Virus record (IMG/VR): IMGVR_UViG_3300005962_000016
Location: 1-46,920 of that record
DNA from: a virus
Strand: one strand, 5' to 3'
DNA length: 46,920 bases
Under the pieces are notes generated by a model. It did no database searches and was not told the DNA's origin. It was given only the letters and a program-made list of their open reading frames with translations. The position numbers were made by a program, and so were the translations under genes. Of this stretch, positions 39,255-45,840 are shown piece after piece (positions within the stretch are counted from its first letter, which is position 1; every line of letters begins with the position of its first letter).

Positions 39255-40490
39255 TTACTCTTCGTCCCCTCCTTCACGCCTAATTGTATTTGGGTTTATC
39301 ATACCTGAATTGAGTATGTCCTGTATTAGAACATTAGCTGGCTGATACATATCATCTTCAGGCATATCAGGCTGGTCTAAGAACCTTCTTGCCTCGTTCT
39401 TAGTTAGTATTCCTGCAAGTCTTGCCCGAATTACTCTATCCCAAACCTGAACTGCATCTTCAGAAAGGGCAGGCACATCATCTTTATCATAAACAATCTC
39501 ATAATCAGGATTAAACATGGGAACAAGCCACCTATTAAGCTCACCAATCAAAAGATCACAGAATGGAAATATAGTGTTGTAGAATAAGCTCTTAAGAGCG
39601 TTCCTGAAGCCAGCGTTTGAGGTTCCACTATCTCTTAAGAAAATCTGAACAGGAATACCAAGAGCAACTGCGATTTCTTTTGCTGTAGTATTAATTACTT
39701 CTTGCCAATTAAGGTCTGATGGTCTTAAGGACATCTCTTTCCAATCAAGACCGCCCTCCAAAATAAGAGGTCTTCCTGCGTTCTCAGGCGAGGAATAAAT
39801 CTCATTAATTTGCTGTCTTAGAAACGCAATCTGTTTTTCAGAAAGTCTTTCTTTGCTTATGAGAGCTCCTGAAGGTCTTGCATTATTCTCAAGTAAATTA
39901 ATATTCCAATCCTTGGCTCTGTTAGAGAGAATGATTGACTTAGAAAGAGCAGTCAGGGGAGAAAGACCATAGAGATCGTCTAATGGGTTGTAATTCTTGA
40001 TATGTAGAACCTCTTTAGGAGAATATTGCTTATTACCGTATCTGTAGCCCTTAATTGGGGTCAGCGAATACATATCACTATCTCTTACTATACTAACCTT
40101 ATCAGGTCTCAAAATATAAAGTGCTGCAGGCTTCTTAGTATCAGTTGCTAAAATATAGACGTTCCCAGAAATATAAAAATCAACTACTATCTGCTTAACA
40201 AAAGATTCCCAAGACTGGCTTGGGTTTGGAGTTTTAAGCAGCCTTACTAAGTCATCTTTCTTTACCTCAACATTTCCTCTTTTTTTGTCTATTACTGTGA
40301 ACTCAATTGTGCTTACGTTTTTTGCAATGACGTCAATAGCAGCGTATACGTATGGGTTTATCTGATACCCCTCACGAGCAAGAGCAGAGAAAGCCTCCAT
40401 TTGATATCTTCTGGGAGTAAGTCCCAAGAAGATGCTTACTGTCTGCTTAACTCCCATAAAATTTTCAATCATCTTATTCCAAAAGCCCAT
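39255..40490 (-). CDS. HK97-type portal protein, 411 aa
   Basis: Residues about 30-130 hold the PYVYAAIDVIAKNVSTIEF helix common in portals. A helical and beta-rich body follows, with LHIKNYNPLDDLYGLSPL, RPSGALISKERLSE and the region EIAVALGIPVQIF. Forms the dodecameric ring for DNA entry and head-tail joining. Ends in an acidic tail. ATG 40488-40490 after GAGGTGAAAA. Confidence 0.92.
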   Translation of the reverse strand: MGFWNKMIENFMGVKQTVSIFLGLTPRRYQMEAFSALAREGYQINPYVYAAIDVIAKNVSTIEFTVIDKKRGNVEVKKDDLVRLLKTPNPSQSWESFVKQIVVDFYISGNVYILATDTKKPAALYILRPDKVSIVRDSDMYSLTPIKGYRYGNKQYSPKEVLHIKNYNPLDDLYGLSPLTALSKSIILSNRAKDWNINLLENNARPSGALISKERLSEKQIAFLRQQINEIYSSPENAGRPLILEGGLDWKEMSLRPSDLNWQEVINTTAKEIAVALGIPVQIFLRDSGTSNAGFRNALKSLFYNTIFPFCDLLIGELNRWLVPMFNPDYEIVYDKDDVPALSEDAVQVWDRVIRARLAGILTKNEARRFLDQPDMPEDDMYQPANVLIQDILNSGMINPNTIRREGGDEE

Positions 40491-40498
40491 TTTTCACC

Positions 40499-41791
40499 TC
40501 ATAACAACAAAATTCTGGGAGCACTCTTCTGGGATGACGTATAGACTGCATATCTTAACGCATCAAGAAGGTGATCATTTACACCTACTGGCTCTTCCAT
40601 CGGTTCTCCGTTTCTATCCTCTTTGTATTTGTATTCTTCAACTTCCTTGATTAAGTTTACGCACTGTGGATGAATATAGATCTTATAAGTCTTTACCGTG
40701 TTAATTCCTGCTATAACATCTTTTTTCGCAGGATAGACTAATAGGTCTGCCTCTTTGAACTCTTGAATTCTATCTGGCTCTGCAGTATCTGCGTAAATAG
40801 GAGTATCAGGAATGCCATATTTGTTTAGCTTGTCTTTAATTAGTCCAATCAGAACTGAGTTAAGAACTTTAGAGACATAAATCTCATCAAATATATAGAG
40901 CTCATCATCCTTCACTCCCATAAGCACAAACGCCGATGGAGAGTTAAACCCGAAGTCCACTCCAGCAATTACCTCATCGAACATATCTAAATCTATAGGA
41001 AACTCTTTGACCTCGTAGTTGTTATAGACTTTATTTCTTAGCGTGCCCCATCTACCAAGGGCATAAACTGTATAGAGATATTCGTCTACATATTTTAAGT
41101 TCTCGAGATATTGTTTATCAGCTTCAGAAAGAAACTTGTTATCTTTGTAAGTAAACTGAAAAATATCGGTGTTAGTTTTGAACTCCCCCCGGGGGTTATC
41201 AAAAAATAACTCCCTAAGCCACCTTGCATAAGACCCGGGGTTAAAAGTCATAATCATCTGCCTATACTCCCCCGGAGGAAGCTCACGACCTCTAAGAATA
41301 ATTGATAAGTCCAAAAAGTCCTGCATGGAGATCTCATCAACTTCATCAACCCAGACATAATCCACATCAGTTAACGATTTGAGCTTTCTTACATCATCAA
41401 GGGCTCTGAATAGTATCCTGTGATTTCCATATGCAGGAGATGTTGTAATATTTAAGTCTGCTTTGTTGTAGTCGTATTTGATTTGTAATAAATCCATCCA
41501 ATAGAGGAGGAACTCAACACAAGTATTCTTTAACGAGGGTAGGGTCTTTCTCGCAACAAAAAATTTCTTATTCTTATAGAGGAGCATCTGGAGAACTAAT
41601 TTCTGGGCGACAGCATAAGACTTACCGCTTCCACGACCACCGTAAAGAATAACAAACTTTTTCTTGGACTGGAAAAAGGGAATATAGGAAGGGTTGATAT
41701 AGTCCATGAAATTAATCTGGACTTTCTCTTTAGTAGAACTATTAGAGGTAGGCTTTAGGATATCTCCTACTGCAATGGTAGGTTCTCCCAC
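40499..41791 (-). CDS. terL: Terminase large subunit, 430 aa
   Basis: Residues 51-58 are Walker A (GGRGSGKS) and residues 145-153 are Walker B (YVWVDEVDE, Asp149-Glu150). The nuclease domain (RNase H-like) shows Asp residues in AGVDFGFNSP (about residue 282), ADTAEPD and DHLLDALRY. Drives ATP-dependent DNA packaging and cuts the concatemer. GTG start 41789-41791 with GAGGAGGATCTTGA upstream. Overlaps the small subunit by 25 bases. Confidence 0.95.
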   Translation of the reverse strand: MGEPTIAVGDILKPTSNSSTKEKVQINFMDYINPSYIPFFQSKKKFVILYGGRGSGKSYAVAQKLVLQMLLYKNKKFFVARKTLPSLKNTCVEFLLYWMDLLQIKYDYNKADLNITTSPAYGNHRILFRALDDVRKLKSLTDVDYVWVDEVDEISMQDFLDLSIILRGRELPPGEYRQMIMTFNPGSYARWLRELFFDNPRGEFKTNTDIFQFTYKDNKFLSEADKQYLENLKYVDEYLYTVYALGRWGTLRNKVYNNYEVKEFPIDLDMFDEVIAGVDFGFNSPSAFVLMGVKDDELYIFDEIYVSKVLNSVLIGLIKDKLNKYGIPDTPIYADTAEPDRIQEFKEADLLVYPAKKDVIAGINTVKTYKIYIHPQCVNLIKEVEEYKYKEDRNGEPMEEPVGVNDHLLDALRYAVYTSSQKSAPRILLL

Positions 41792-42327
41792 TCAAGATCC
41801 TCCTCAGTTATTTCTTCTTCTTTTTCTTCTCGCTCTTCTTTTTGCTCTTCTTCGCCATCGCTACCCTCCATTAATTTTTTAGCTTTAGGTAATAACTCTT
41901 TCGCTATTACAACAGTTATAGGATCTCTTGTTCCTTCACCCAGCGAGACCTCAATATCGTAAATAGTCTTAAACGTCTCTGCTATGTTTTTGAGGTCTCG
42001 AGATCCTCTTATAGGTATCTTACCGTTCTCTTTAATAAACTCCTCTAATGATTTGCTTATTACCTCTTGGAACTTTAAGATGTCATCAAAGTAGCGTTTG
42101 ATGTTCTTTCTTGCCTCTTCTTTGAGGGCTTCCTGCATCTCTTTCTTTAGCTCTTCCTCGAGCTCCTTAATTTTCTTGTCCCAATTCTCCTTCTGAGCAG
42201 TGCGGGAAATGGTAGCAATTCCTACACCAAAATATTCAGCAACAAGCTTGTAGTTCCTCTTGGAACCCAAGCTCCAGTAATATTGAAACCAAGCTTCTTT
42301 ATCTTGTTTTGTATACTTCCTTTCCAT
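41767..42327 (-). CDS. terS: Terminase small subunit, 186 aa
   Basis: N-terminal HTH (WSLGSKRNYKLVAEYFGVGIATIS, residues about 18-45). A helical oligomerisation region follows, with a strongly acidic C-terminal tail (about 155-186). Recognises the packaging site. The -10-like TATTAT lies only about five bases before the ATG (42325-42327), so the mRNA may be nearly leaderless. No ribosome site other than TAGGA is seen. First gene of the late operon. Confidence 0.88.
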   Translation of the reverse strand: MERKYTKQDKEAWFQYYWSLGSKRNYKLVAEYFGVGIATISRTAQKENWDKKIKELEEELKKEMQEALKEEARKNIKRYFDDILKFQEVISKSLEEFIKENGKIPIRGSRDLKNIAETFKTIYDIEVSLGEGTRDPITVVIAKELLPKAKKLMEGSDGEEEQKEEREEKEEEITEEDLEWENLPLQ

Positions 42328-42331
42328 TCCT

Positions 42332-42392
42332 ATATAATAAGAGTGCCAAATATAGATTTTTAGAGTATTCTTAGAGAAAATGTATAGATTTT
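42332..42392 (-). promoter_or_regulatory. Late promoter region with two copies of the conserved box
   Basis: TATTAT (minus, 42332-42337) forms a -10 with no recognisable -35. Instead two boxes, CCAAATATAGATTTT (plus 42346-42360) and AAATGTATAGATTTT (42378-42392), lie 32 bases apart, about three helical turns. They resemble the boxes at 2591 and 43667. A -10 without -35 plus upstream boxes suggests an activator-dependent late promoter, probably using the ArpU/sigma-like protein or an excisionase-type HTH. Inferred. Confidence 0.5.
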
Positions 42393-42453
42393 AATTACTT
42401 TCTGCGTATTGACTGCTTGCCCACCGATAGAGGAAAATAAAAGCCAGAAGGGG

Positions 42454-42939
42454 ATGAATAGATTAGAACAAATTAAATCTCTCGAGGGGGAAAGAACCAA
42501 GGAAAATGAGTTGAAAATCATAGAACTCATAGCAGATGACCTCTCCCATAACTCAACAAACTGCCTAAACTACTTCCTCCAAAAGTTCTGCCACGTAAAA
42601 AATAACCCCGAAGAGTTCTACTACTACTTCTGGACAACCTACACAGAAAAGATCTACGAGCGGGCAGAGAAACCAATAAAGTATTTCGCCCTGATTATGT
42701 GGCAAAAGTATAAGAAAGACCACTTGGAGGACAACACAACAGAAATCTCAGAAAAACTCCTCGAAACACTCCTAATAGATGACTTCGAAGATAAGCTCTT
42801 AGATCAACTATTCCTCCAGCAACTCCTAAATGACCTCTCCCCAGAAGAAAGACAAATCGTAGAAGAAATTCTAAACGGTAATTCCCCATCAATCCCTCAA
42901 TCCCTCAAAACAAAACTCAAAAATAAGCTTGCAAAATAA
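42454..42939 (+). CDS. Possible sigma-like protein, 161 aa
   Basis: One of only two intact plus-strand genes recognised. The C-terminal part reads LLDQLFLQQLLNDLSPEERQIVEEIL, like the start of sigma region 4, and the middle (RAEKPIKYFALIMWQKYKKD) recalls region 2. The recognition helix of region 4 appears missing, so it may be a divergent or anti-sigma-type protein. Start at ATG 42454-42456 chosen, though AGAAGGGG abuts it; TTG at 42409 is an alternative. Its coding strand is C-rich, unlike the purine-rich minus-strand genes. Confidence 0.55.
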   Translation: MNRLEQIKSLEGERTKENELKIIELIADDLSHNSTNCLNYFLQKFCHVKNNPEEFYYYFWTTYTEKIYERAEKPIKYFALIMWQKYKKDHLEDNTTEISEKLLETLLIDDFEDKLLDQLFLQQLLNDLSPEERQIVEEILNGNSPSIPQSLKTKLKNKLAK

Positions 42940-42957
42940 ATTCAGTTAGGGTATAAT
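42929..42957 (+). promoter_or_regulatory. Promoter for the 43 kb structured RNA
   Basis: TTGCAA (42929-42934), 17-base spacer, perfect TATAAT (42952-42957). It overlaps the end of the sigma-like gene. Confidence 0.75.
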
Positions 42958-42962
42958 GTAGG

Positions 42963-43112
42963 TGGTCGGTTGATTAGCCCCTCTTGAAATTTACCCCTCG
43001 AAGTTTTGGGGAAAATTGTGCGAGGTAAGGGGAGACGGGGGCGTGCATACGGTTCTGTTTTTGGACCCCATACCTAAAAAAAGGGGGATCCCGTTAAGGA
43101 TCCCCCTTAAAA
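42963..43112 (+). ncRNA. Predicted structured RNA, about 150 nt
   Basis: Begins after TATAAT and has no open frame. Nested pairing is visible by eye. GCCCC/GGGGC plus UCU/AGA form the outer stem. TTA...CCTCG pairs with CGAGG...TAA. An inner hairpin is AGTTTT-GGGG-AAAATT. A separate GGTTC/GGACC hairpin lies at 43051-43067. The 3' end reaches a long AAGGGGGATCC/GGATCCCCCTT hairpin that is mainly a terminator for the opposite strand. Family unknown. Confidence 0.55.
43074..43108 (-). terminator. Intrinsic terminator for the minus-strand genes at 43.1-43.6 kb
   Basis: AAGGGGGATCC pairs with GGATCCCCCTT (11 bp, 43081-43091 with 43098-43108), followed on the minus strand by a seven-T run. On the plus strand it may also slow the structured RNA. 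Confidence 0.85.
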
Positions 43113-43121
43113 TTACTTAGC

Positions 43122-43457
43122 CTAAATTTCTGGAACTACATAGTTTTCAAACCAGATTGTTTTGTAGGCATTGAGGAGCTGATCTCTTTGGGGCTCCCCT
43201 TCCTCATCCACCTCTACACCAAGCTCTTCGTAAGTACCTGGAAACTGAGAGTACCAAGAATCCACACTCTCAAATATCTCTAATATTATGGTAGAATCTT
43301 GATATGAACTTTTCTGACCTAGGGCTAAAAATGATGCCAACGTTCCGGCAAAAGTGTCGTAATAAACAACTCGTTGAGCGCCCTGGGGGATATTGGCCAC
43401 GTCCCCCTCTTCCCATATCTCTTCCAAGCCTATGCTTTCTAGTTTTATCTTTTTCAT
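43122..43457 (-). CDS. Hypothetical protein with IWEEGDV motif, 111 aa
   Basis: ATG 43455-43457 after AAGGAGGTGCAAGA, overlapping the upstream stop. The N-terminal region IGLEEIWEEGDVANIPQG is the same motif as in the 200-aa protein at 8717-9319. Rather acidic. Paralogues at two ends of the phage region suggest related roles. Transcribed from the promoter at 43629-43657. Confidence 0.65.
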   Translation of the reverse strand: MKKIKLESIGLEEIWEEGDVANIPQGAQRVVYYDTFAGTLASFLALGQKSSYQDSTIILEIFESVDSWYSQFPGTYEELGVEVDEEGEPQRDQLLNAYKTIWFENYVVPEI

Positions 43458-43597
43458 TCTTGCACCTCCTTATAACTTCCTAAATCTTGGAAGTATTTTT
43501 CAAAAATGGGGAAGCTTCTTAGAATTAGATATTCTTTTTCCGGGACAAACAAAAGCTTTTTATTTTTTCTGTCCCAGACAATCCTGTAAATTTTCAT
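43454..43597 (-). CDS. Small basic protein, 47 aa
   Basis: ATG 43595-43597 follows GGGAGGTTGATAGT. Sequence rich in aromatic and basic residues (YRIVWDRKNKKLLFVP). First gene behind the promoter at 43629-43657 and coupled to the next. No domain recognised. A longer frame to 43657 would include the promoter's start region, so is rejected. Confidence 0.65.
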   Translation of the reverse strand: MKIYRIVWDRKNKKLLFVPEKEYLILRSFPIFEKYFQDLGSYKEVQE

Positions 43598-43628
43598 ACT
43601 ATCAACCTCCCTTTTGCTTTTTGACTTA

Positions 43629-43657
43629 GTTATATCATATTCTTTTCCCTTTGTCAA
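43629..43657 (-). promoter_or_regulatory. Sigma-A-type promoter of the 43.5 kb gene pair
   Basis: Minus TTGACA (43652-43657), 17-base spacer, TATAAC (43629-43634). The conserved box at 43667 stands 9 bases upstream, as at 2.6 kb. Confidence 0.8.
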
Positions 43658-43666
43658 TATTTTGCC

Positions 43667-43685
43667 CCAATATAGATTTTGCCTA
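43667..43685. promoter_or_regulatory. Shared upstream box, copy at 43.7 kb
   Basis: CCAATATAGATTTTGCCTA on the plus strand. It lies between the minus-strand promoter and the solitary CRISPR repeat. Overlaps a possible plus-strand promoter (TTGCCC or TTTGCC, then TATATT at 43684-43689). A protein bound here would control both the gene pair and the repeat RNA. Confidence 0.6.
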
Positions 43686-43692
43686 TATTCAT

Positions 43693-43722
43693 GTTTGTAG
43701 TGTACCTATAAGGGATTGAAAC
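43693..43722 (+). CRISPR. Solitary CRISPR repeat
   Basis: A 30-base repeat starting GTTTGTAG and ending GGGATTGAAAC. It matches the repeats of the array at 44595 except T instead of C at position 9. It stands alone: no second repeat follows at spacer distance, and a terminator comes 29 bases later. ATTGAAAC ends are typical of type I-B/III arrays of thermophiles. Confidence 0.85.
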
Positions 43723-43751
43723 CAAAATATATTTGGATCTATAGAGGAAAG

Positions 43752-43782
43752 CGGGGACTTCTAAGGTCCCCGTTATTTTTTT
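43752..43782 (+). terminator. Intrinsic terminator after the solitary repeat
   Basis: CGGGGAC (43752-43758) pairs with GTCCCCG (43766-43772), followed by TTATTTTTTT. Confidence 0.88.
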
Positions 43783-43826
43783 AATCTGAACTAAGTGGTG
43801 GTAAAAATATATATAAAAAAAATGTA

Positions 43827-43856
43827 TTGACAAATAAAAAGATAGAAAGGTAAGAT
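43827..43856 (+). promoter_or_regulatory. Promoter for the KH-domain gene and mini-CRISPR array
   Basis: TTGACA (43827-43832), 18-base spacer, TAAGAT (43851-43856), about 30 bases before the start codon. The region ahead is A-rich. Confidence 0.65.
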
Positions 43857-43887
43857 AAAATTAAAATTAAATTTGGAGGTGGAAAAG

Positions 43888-44577
43888 ATGAAAATAAGAA
43901 CGAAAGATGGTGCAATTATAACTTATCAAGTGGAGGAGGCCAAAGATGGGGAAATGTGGTTCAACTACCTCGGAGAAGAAAATATCGTAGCTTTAGACGA
44001 AGCAACCTCAATAGTAATGAAGAAGAACGCCAAACTGTATATATTGCAGATTAGCGATATAGATTATTTCGATGAAAAAGAAAAAGAGATAGTGGAAGTA
44101 TACGAAGTAGATAAATACGGAAATTTAAGGACAACCAAGATGGGAATTCCTTTATTGTGGTTGCAAGATCCAGAGAAATTCAGGGCAGAAGTGCTTTATA
44201 GAGAGGAAAAAAGAGGAGAAAAGATTCAGGAAGAACAAGCTTGGGCAGAGATCGGAAAAAAATGGGAAATAGGAAAGGCGTATTATAACGTAGAACAATT
44301 TAATAAAACTAGTCTAGGTTGGGCTATTATTAGATACAACATAGAAAGTTTTGTGAGAGAGGGGAAAAGATATAGAGTAGTAATCTTGCATGATTATAGG
44401 ACCACCAGGGGAAATCACACTACAAGCTTTGTTATTTGGGAAGAACCTTTGCCACAACAACTTACGCTACAAGTGCCCAAACAATATATGGGATTAATAA
44501 TCGGGAAAAATGGCAGTAATATTAAAGCAATACAACAAAAATATGGCATAAAGATTATTTTGCAAGCGCAGGGGTAG
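43888..44577 (+). CDS. KH-domain RNA-binding protein, 229 aa
   Basis: Start at ATG 43888-43890 after GGAGGTGGAAAAG. Residues about 190-229 form a compact KH domain with the GxxG loop GKNG (206-209) within GLIIGKNGSNIKAIQQ. The N-terminal 180 residues are beta-rich and charged and unrecognised. KH domains bind single-stranded RNA or DNA. It lies between the solitary repeat and the mini-array and reads into the latter without a terminator. A role in repeat RNA binding or array transcription is tempting but unproven. Confidence 0.78.
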   Translation: MKIRTKDGAIITYQVEEAKDGEMWFNYLGEENIVALDEATSIVMKKNAKLYILQISDIDYFDEKEKEIVEVYEVDKYGNLRTTKMGIPLLWLQDPEKFRAEVLYREEKRGEKIQEEQAWAEIGKKWEIGKAYYNVEQFNKTSLGWAIIRYNIESFVREGKRYRVVILHDYRTTRGNHTTSFVIWEEPLPQQLTLQVPKQYMGLIIGKNGSNIKAIQQKYGIKIILQAQG

Positions 44578-44594
44578 GGAAACCTACCCCTAGC

Positions 44595-44746
44595 GTTTGT
44601 AGCGTACCTATAAGGGATTGAAACTATAGTCCTCTTCTCTTTCCACTCCGTCTTTTTCTTGTTTGTAGCGTACCTATAAGGGATTGAAACCAGAGAAGGT
44701 GAATTTGTATACTGCAAAAATTTTGGTTTGTAGCGTACCTATAAGG
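44595..44746 (+). CRISPR. Mini-CRISPR array: three repeats, two spacers
   Basis: Two exact 30-base repeats at 44595-44624 and 44661-44690 (GTTTGTAGCG... ending ATTGAAAC). A third, partial repeat at 44726-44746 keeps only the first 21 bases, the usual decayed terminal repeat. Spacers are 36 bases (44625-44660) and 35 bases (44691-44725). No cas genes are nearby, so it would depend on host Cas proteins. A hairpin (GGGGTAGG/CCTACCCC) formed by the end of the KH gene precedes it, with no leader seen. I found no match to either spacer within the window. Confidence 0.85.
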
Positions 44747-44862
44747 AATAGGAGCAAGTTTCTTCCTTATGATCCTAATATAATAAAGAAAAGAGTTAAA
44801 TCTTAAAGTAGAAATAAGAAACCTTTATCTTAACCCTTTAACTCAAGGTAAAAAGTGGTGGT

Positions 44863-45114
44863 GTAGGGAATATATTTATTTTCCTCACAGAATCTTCTTT
44901 AACAGTAGAAATAGATGAAGGATTGGAAAATATTATCATATATATTCCTGAGAAAGCAGTATTGGATTTACGGACAGAATCAGGAATAGGAAAATTTTCT
45001 ATAGAATCTAATGTTTCTTTATTTTAGGAAGAAACAAAGGAAAAAGTTATTCACTAAAGATTTAAGGCAGGAATTGGGAATATATTCATAAAAGCAAGTA
45101 GTGAAATAATTTAA
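44863..45114 (+). pseudogene. Fragment of a DUF4097-like beta-repeat protein
   Basis: An 84-codon stretch in one frame with two internal stops. It reads NIFIFLTESSLTVEIDEG, VLDLRTESGIGKF and GIGNIFIKASS, like the repeated 'toast-rack' strands of DUF4097 or LiaF-type surface proteins. There is no start. It is a decayed host-like gene; its 3' end overlaps the amidotransferase end. Confidence 0.45.
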
Positions 45115-45754
45115 AAAGCTTTTCTGTATCCTCATTATTTAATCTTTCAGGATGCCACTGCACCCCAAGCAAGAAAGGATAATTTTTATGCTCAATTCCT
45201 TCTATAATTTCGAGGCCATTATCTAAAAATTTTGCAGAAATTTTTAAGTTTTCTCCTAATCTTTTAATAGCTTGATGATGAGAGCTGTTCACAATAGTTT
45301 TTTCTTTTCCTAATATCTTATATAGAAAACTATCTTTATTTAAATCTATCTCATGATAAGAATCTTTTTCATCTACTCTCCAGTGAATTTCCTTAATAAT
45401 ATTCTCTCTTTTTTTTCTTATTAAATCCTGATATAAATTCCCTTTGAAATATACATTTATCAGCTGACACCCCCTACAAATTCCTAAAATAGGCAATTTT
45501 TTATTAAAAGCAATATCTAATAATTCAAATTCAAATTTATCTCTTTCTATGTTTATTTCCAAATTATCCTCTTGGATCTTTTCATTATAAAATGAAGGAT
45601 GAATATCCTCTCCTCCAATAAAAATTATTCCTCCAATTATTTTCCAATTAATGTCCTCCTCTAGAGAAAGGACAATATAAGGTATATCAAATTCTTTTAG
45701 CTTATTTATATAATTTATATTCCCTTTATACCAACTTAAAGCAACCTTCCTCAT
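45086..45754 (-). CDS. puuD: Gamma-glutamyl-GABA hydrolase-type class I amidotransferase (peptidase C26)
   Basis: 222 aa, complete. Nucleophile Cys93 in GICRGCQ, and His201/Glu203 in VQWHPE complete the triad; IGGEDIHPSFY is typical of PuuD-type enzymes. Known members cleave gamma-glutamyl-GABA in putrescine breakdown; related ones act on other gamma-glutamyl amides. TATAAT lies about 8 bases before the ATG and no ribosome site is seen, so the mRNA may be leaderless. It is the only intact gene in the degenerate island and looks host-derived. Confidence 0.85.
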   Translation of the reverse strand: MRKVALSWYKGNINYINKLKEFDIPYIVLSLEEDINWKIIGGIIFIGGEDIHPSFYNEKIQEDNLEINIERDKFEFELLDIAFNKKLPILGICRGCQLINVYFKGNLYQDLIRKKRENIIKEIHWRVDEKDSYHEIDLNKDSFLYKILGKEKTIVNSSHHQAIKRLGENLKISAKFLDNGLEIIEGIEHKNYPFLLGVQWHPERLNNEDTEKLFKLFHYLLL

Positions 45755-45840
45755 AGTAAGTAATTATATCACACAGGTCCCTTGAATAGACTTCTTTAAA
45801 ATTGGTAAATTAAAGATAAAAACAAAAAAGAAGTAGAATT

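Larger units (their letters stand above)
43693..43782 (+). ncRNA. Predicted CRISPR-repeat RNA (RNA-based anti-CRISPR layout)
   Basis: The weak promoter TTGCCC-N16-TATATT places the transcription start at or just inside the repeat. The 29 bases after it have no gene. A strong terminator ends the RNA at about 43782. Phages are known to carry solitary repeats expressed as short RNAs that bind Cas proteins in non-functional complexes. Here the same layout is seen, but expression and Cas binding are inferred. Confidence 0.6.

Noticed and set aside
43021-43067. Short GTGCATACGGTTCTG stretch reminiscent of group II intron domains
   Set aside because: The partner GAGCC-type strand, domain V hairpin and a reverse transcriptase are all missing.
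44415-44717. Minus-strand 100-codon frame across the mini-array
   Set aside because: It translates the CRISPR repeats (VSIPYRYATN repeated) and overlaps the KH gene; no start signals.
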